DNA of 13,287 nt. It comes from Hepatocystis sp. ex Piliocolobus tephrosceles (lineage: Eukaryota > Apicomplexa > Aconoidasida > Haemosporida > Plasmodiidae). Shown here piece after piece: positions 9,268 through 13,287 of the stretch (position 1 is the stretch's first letter; each line of letters opens with the position of its first letter). The notes beneath the pieces are model-generated. The model did no database searches. It worked only from the letters and a program-made list of their open reading frames with translations, and had not been told where the DNA came from. Made by a program: the position numbers and the translations under genes. Location of the stretch: contig CABPSV020000564.1 in assembly GCA_902459845.2 (NCBI GenBank), positions 1-13,287 on the forward strand, written 5' to 3'.

Positions 9268-9908
9268 ATGTACAAACACACACATGTTTAATCGTGTGTG
9301 TTTTACTATGTAAAAGATTATTTTACTCATTTCAGTTGTTAGGGTCATTACTGTTGTTGTTAATTTCATAACTTATATATTTTTGCATATTTTTTATCAT
9401 TCTTTTTTTGTACTTTTTTTTGTACTTTTTTTTGTACTTTTTTTTTAACAATTTGATTTACAGAAGATAGCAAGTTTTATAAAAAGTTATACACCTTTTT
9501 AGCATCAAGGGGCAAATACATTAACTTATTAATAAAATGTAAATCGGAAGATGTGAGTAAAGGTAACCTACGTAATGTAAAAAGTAGGTACGCATCAAAC
9601 TTAAAATTAAATAATAGAAAAGAAGAAAAAGAAGAAAAGGAAAAAGCTATTAATTTATTAAAAAATATAATTAAAAATGAATACCCAAAACGTTCAGATA
9701 AACAGATAGATTTATACTTAACGGAAATTATTAGTAAACATTACATTTTTCGTGTATGATGGCTCTAACATGCATGTACATATGTAATATGTACAATTAC
9801 CTTTATACGATTCAACGTGTTCATATTTTAATCACTACAAAAAAAAAAAAAAAAAATTCACTTGCACAAAAGTAATACTACATTTATTTCCCACTTCTGT
9901 TATTTATT

Positions 9909-9959
<51 letters not shown>

Positions 9960-10994
9960 TTCTATGTTCGGACCACACTACATACAGATGACCCACCAAA
10001 AGAAAATTGCTTATTACATAAAATTTTTTATCAAAAAGACGAACAAAAAGATTTGTTTATCAAACACAACATTATTTGTTATCTTTTGAATTTTATGGAT
10101 AACCAAACCTTAATGAAATTAAAAGAATGTTCACATATTGATAATATAATAGTTAGTTTATATCTTAGAAAAATATTATACTCTTTACCATTCAAAGATG
10201 GTGATATAAAAGTTAATATAAATTATTGGAAAAATGTTGTAAATTATTTTTTTGTAAAAGCATGTATATTAAAACCAATAAATAGAAATAATTATTCTTT
10301 AATTACAAATGAATTAGAAAAAAATCAAAGTTTTTGTGTTATTAATAAAGAATCAATGGTTTCCAAAATTTTTATAAGTGTCGATTATTTTAATACAAAT
10401 AATATTACATGTTGTAATCATAACAATCCTTTACCTCATACATGTGACCCAAAAAATAAAATAGAAGGAATAAGTTATTTTAAAACAGAAAATATAACTA
10501 TGATAGATTTTATAAAAGAATATTATCAACGAATAAAAATTATAGATGATGAAATAATATGGAATACATGTTATTTTCGTAAATCTCCTGAATTTTTAAC
10601 TTTATTATTGTTAGAATATTTTAAATGTATGGCATCAGTTGTTCATAATTATAATGGTAATTTTATTTTTTCTAAAACAGAGTATATGGTTAATTGTGGT
10701 TATCAGATGTATCATCGTATTTGGTTACAAATTTTTTATGAGTATGGACAAGAATCTGTTCATAAAACTAATGTTTTACAAAAAAATGAAAAAAACAAAT
10801 ATATACAAGCATCTGAATTTAACAAAAATAATGGGGTTCCAAATTTTGATAAGTTTGGTAACAAAACAAATATTAATACGGTAGAAAATAATACAAGTGC
10901 TAATAATAAAAATGTAAAAAAAATATCTCCAAATAGTTCACACTATAAAACTTTATATTTGACAATTGCTGATCATTACAGATGGGACGCATAG
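9099..10994 (+). CDS. Conserved-looking protein of unknown function, probable three-exon gene with weak F-box-like segment
   Basis: Preferred model: 9099-9219, 9464-9733 and 9988-10994, 465 aa. Exon 1 encodes an acidic start (ESSESDEDDIEDSS) with donor GTATGC. Exon 2 follows TTTACAG and encodes a Lys/Glu-rich helical segment. Exon 3 follows T48 and ACATACAG. The long frame ending at 10994 has no ATG before 10095, although about 35 charged, protein-like codons precede it, so an upstream exon is needed. Donor GTAAAC at 9734 has the right phase; GTGTAT at 9752 is an alternative. The alternative is two genes, 9099-9759 (138 aa) and one beginning at 10095. Residues about 153-197 (LFIKHNIICYLLNFMDNQTL, then MKLKECSHID and LRKIL) resemble an F-box weakly. 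A CCNH...HTC cluster could bind metal. No signal peptide or transmembrane helix is seen. Confidence 0.58.
9220..9463 (+). other. Intron 1 of the 9099-10994 gene
   Basis: The donor is GTATGC at 9220 and the acceptor TTTACAG ends at 9463. Phase 1 joins A + AA into Lys and keeps the frame open. Inside are a TATATG/TA microsatellite (about 9233-9269) and three copies of a 12-base T-run plus GTAC unit (9402-9437) that supply the pyrimidine tract. Confidence 0.7.
9734..9987 (+). other. Possible intron 2 joining the two reading frames
   Basis: The candidate donor GTAAAC at 9734 and acceptor ACATACAG ending at 9987 give an Asn codon at the junction. T48 (9911-9958) lies 29 bases before the acceptor, like the poly(T) before acceptors in the neighbouring gene. 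Only about 230 bases separate the two frames, short for Plasmodium intergenic DNA. If this intron is wrong, the interval is an intergenic gap. Confidence 0.5.
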
Positions 10995-11295
10995 GCAAAA
11001 AAAAAAAAAAATAAAGTAGCACTTTTTTTTTTTTTTTTTTTTTTTTTTGGGGAGGAGTTTTTAAAAAATGGACTCTTACATATGTAAAAATTTTAATTTT
11101 TTTATAAATTAAAAAAAAGATAAAAGATAAAAAAAAAAAAATTAAAAAATAAAAAATAAAAAAAAAAAAATTAAAAAAACAAACAAACAAATGAATAACT
11201 AAAAATAATAAAAAAAAAATAATAGAATAATTACAATAATAAAAAATGTATTATTGCGAATTGTAAAAAATTATAAACATAAACGTAAACATAAA

Positions 11296-11340
<45 letters not shown>

Positions 11341-11807
11341 TACACTTTGTGTTTATCTATATAACATGTCGTTGTGGTTATATACACACACACAAATATA
11401 TGTATATATACACAACTAAACAATTTTTTTATGAATGTAAAAATAATTGATAAATTTTTTAATTTAATCATAAGAATAAAAAATAAAAAACAAACATTAA
11501 ATAATAAAGTAATAAAAACAAATATAAAATAAAAATTTATACAACATGTATGAACGATAATGCAAATAAAAAAAGAAAGAAGAAAAAAGAAAAAAAGTAA
11601 AACGAATTTAAGCATTAACGTTGACTCAATAATTAATGAATTTTTCTATCCAACAGTTATTACTACTATCCAAAATATGTTTATACAAAAAAATAAAATT
11701 GTATTCATAAAAAGTTATAAAAAAATATAAAAAGGGACTAAAAACAAATGAGATACAGAACTATTTGATTACTATATCATTTATTCTTTTTCTTTACTTA
11801 TTCTATA

Positions 11808-11850
<43 letters not shown>

Positions 11851-11978
11851 TAGAAAACATAAAGGGGTGTATGTGTGTATGTATGTACATAAACATAATT
11901 ATGAAAAAAAAACTAAACAATAATAAATGTAGCCATGAAATGACAATAAATTCAGGTGGATTTATGCCCATATATATA

Positions 11979-12009
<31 letters not shown>

Positions 12010-12239
12010 GCAAAAGTCAAGTATAATGTACTATTATTACTGCTTGCTTTTTTTTTTTTCTTTTTTTGAAAATGAATGACAACCCTCTATAAAAGAATAA
12101 AAAAAAAAAAAAAAAAAAAAAATTATATAAGTACAAAAGCTAATGTTGTGTTGTAAAAAAGTTATGCTACTTTTTGTATATTGTACACCTATATGCATAT
12201 ACATGTGTACATATTTATCGATTAAAAAGAAAAAATCAT
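10995..12239. other. Intergenic region between convergent genes
   Basis: The plus-strand gene ends at 10994 and the minus-strand gene ends at 12240, so this is shared 3' flanking sequence. It holds poly(A) and poly(T) runs (T26 at 11023, T42 at 11298-11339, A39 at 11810-11848), A-rich stretches and a TA/TATG microsatellite at 11970-12010. The hydrophobic minus-strand frames are low complexity and lack exon-like composition. I see no gene. Confidence 0.7.
11970..12010. repeat. (TA)n then (TATG)n microsatellite
   Basis: Alternating TA changes into about six TATG units. A similar composition recurs elsewhere in the window; it is noncoding. Confidence 0.85.
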
Positions 12240-12401
12240 TTAGTTCTTGTTCTTACTGTTGTCGCATTCTGAGTGATCACTGTCGGAGTCAAAATCAGAG
12301 TCCGAATCGGAACTTTCACCAAAGTTTTTTGGTTTATGATAAATACAACATGCTGTTTTGAAAAAAATAAAAAAATAAAAATGGGTACAAGTATGTACAT
12401 T

Positions 12402-12432
<31 letters not shown>

Positions 12433-12586
12433 CAAATTACACATAACATATATACTTATATATACTTATGTTGGATATAATGTGTTAAAGTACGTAATTA
12501 AAATTCGAATAAAACGTTTCTGTGTCGTTTTCAATTATGTTTTTCATTATGTTCTGCATTAAGTTATTTATTATGCTCATGTTGAT

Positions 12587-12628
<42 letters not shown>

Positions 12629-12945
12629 CATAATAACACACTGATATAATTACAATTTTTTTCACATTTACAATTTTGTGTTGTCATACCATGACAAACC
12701 ATGACACGCCATGTAAAGTTTTTTTTTTTTTTTTTTCTTTAATTTTAATATTTACCTTTTGATGATTTTTTATGAGCATTTTCATTATCAATAGTATTCT
12801 CAGTCCAAGTGACCATTTTTGGTGGGGACAGCTTTAAAATTCTAACAAGCGTGTTTGGGTTTTCATTTTGGTGAGTCCTTATTTTTGTATCTTGAACACA
12901 CGTAGTGGTTGCAGTTGACGAGGATGATGAATGTATGTGGGACAT
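12240..12945 (-). CDS. I3: Protein phosphatase-1 inhibitor 3 homologue (PPP1R11/Ypi1 family), two exons
   Basis: Exon 1 runs from 12945 down to 12756 and exon 2 from 12352 down to 12240, joined over donor G|GTAAAT and acceptor AACAG (A64 codon is split). The product is 100 aa, close to the compact size of this family. Family hallmarks appear in order: TLVRILKL (32-39), the RVxF-type PP1-docking motif KMVTW (43-47), TENTIDNE (48-55), then KKSSK followed after the splice by ACCIYHKPKNFGESSDSDSD. Human PPP1R11 has a matching VDNE, RRSSK, CCIY, KP and FGESS arrangement. The family binds the PP1 catalytic subunit and regulates it, mostly in the nucleus. A Ser/Thr-rich N-terminus and an Asp/Ser tail with possible CK2 sites flank the core. 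Neither exon alone looks like a gene, but the joined protein matches along its whole conserved core. Confidence 0.93.
12353..12755 (-). other. Intron of the PP1 inhibitor-3 gene
   Basis: Read on the minus strand, the intron starts GTAAAT (12755) and ends TTTTTTTTCAAAACAG (12353). It contains long poly(A) as read on that strand (plus-strand T39 at 12588-12626) and a TA microsatellite (plus 12402-12429). The splice falls between the conserved SSK and CCIY blocks. Confidence 0.9.
12588..12626. repeat. T39 homopolymer inside the inhibitor-3 intron
   Basis: Thirty-nine consecutive T on the plus strand, i.e. poly(A) in the transcript, so it is not the polypyrimidine tract of this intron. Confidence 0.85.

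Positions 12946-13287
<342 letters not shown>

Noticed and set aside
11271..12013. Minus-strand frames of hydrophobic residues
   Set aside because: They consist of translated homopolymers and microsatellites with no splice-supported extension or recognisable motif.

Overview
The window looks like nuclear DNA of a Plasmodium species. It is extremely AT-rich between genes, with homopolymer runs of 25-96 bases, TA and CATA microsatellites, asparagine- and lysine-rich insertions in proteins, and short GT...AG introns whose acceptors follow long poly(T). Homopolymers this long would fit an avian, ovale- or malariae-like species, but I cannot fix the species from sequence alone.

Layout. (1) 1-2143: intergenic DNA with a 16-bp tandem repeat (1637-1764) and a T47 run close to the first gene. 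(2) 2144-4204 (+): single-exon, 686-aa RimM-like ribosome/rRNA maturation factor with an apicoplast-type bipartite leader, long low-complexity insertions and a C-terminal C2H2 zinc finger. (3) 4205-5552: intergenic DNA with a striking 13-bp minisatellite (15 exact copies). (4) 5553-8444 (+): a gene I reconstruct from five exons, encoding a signal peptide, a large presumably lumenal or extracellular region with a Ser/Gly expansion, one transmembrane helix and a short tail. I cannot name its family. (5) 8445-9098: intergenic. (6) 9099-10994 (+): most likely one three-exon gene (about 465 aa) with an acidic N-terminus and a weak F-box-like segment. The alternative is two adjacent genes. (7) 10995-12239: intergenic. 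(8) 12240-12945 (-): a two-exon, 100-aa homologue of protein phosphatase-1 inhibitor 3 (PPP1R11/Ypi1 family), recognised only after joining the exons. (9) 12946-13287: upstream region of that gene, including an uninterrupted A96 run.

The genes do not form an operon or an obvious pathway. They are separate eukaryotic transcription units: apicoplast translation, a secretory-pathway membrane protein, an unknown cytosolic or nuclear protein, and a PP1 regulator. The main results are the reconstructed spliced models, the inhibitor-3 identification, the RimM plus zinc finger architecture and the repeat tracts. I saw no mobile element, CRISPR array, rRNA or convincing tRNA.
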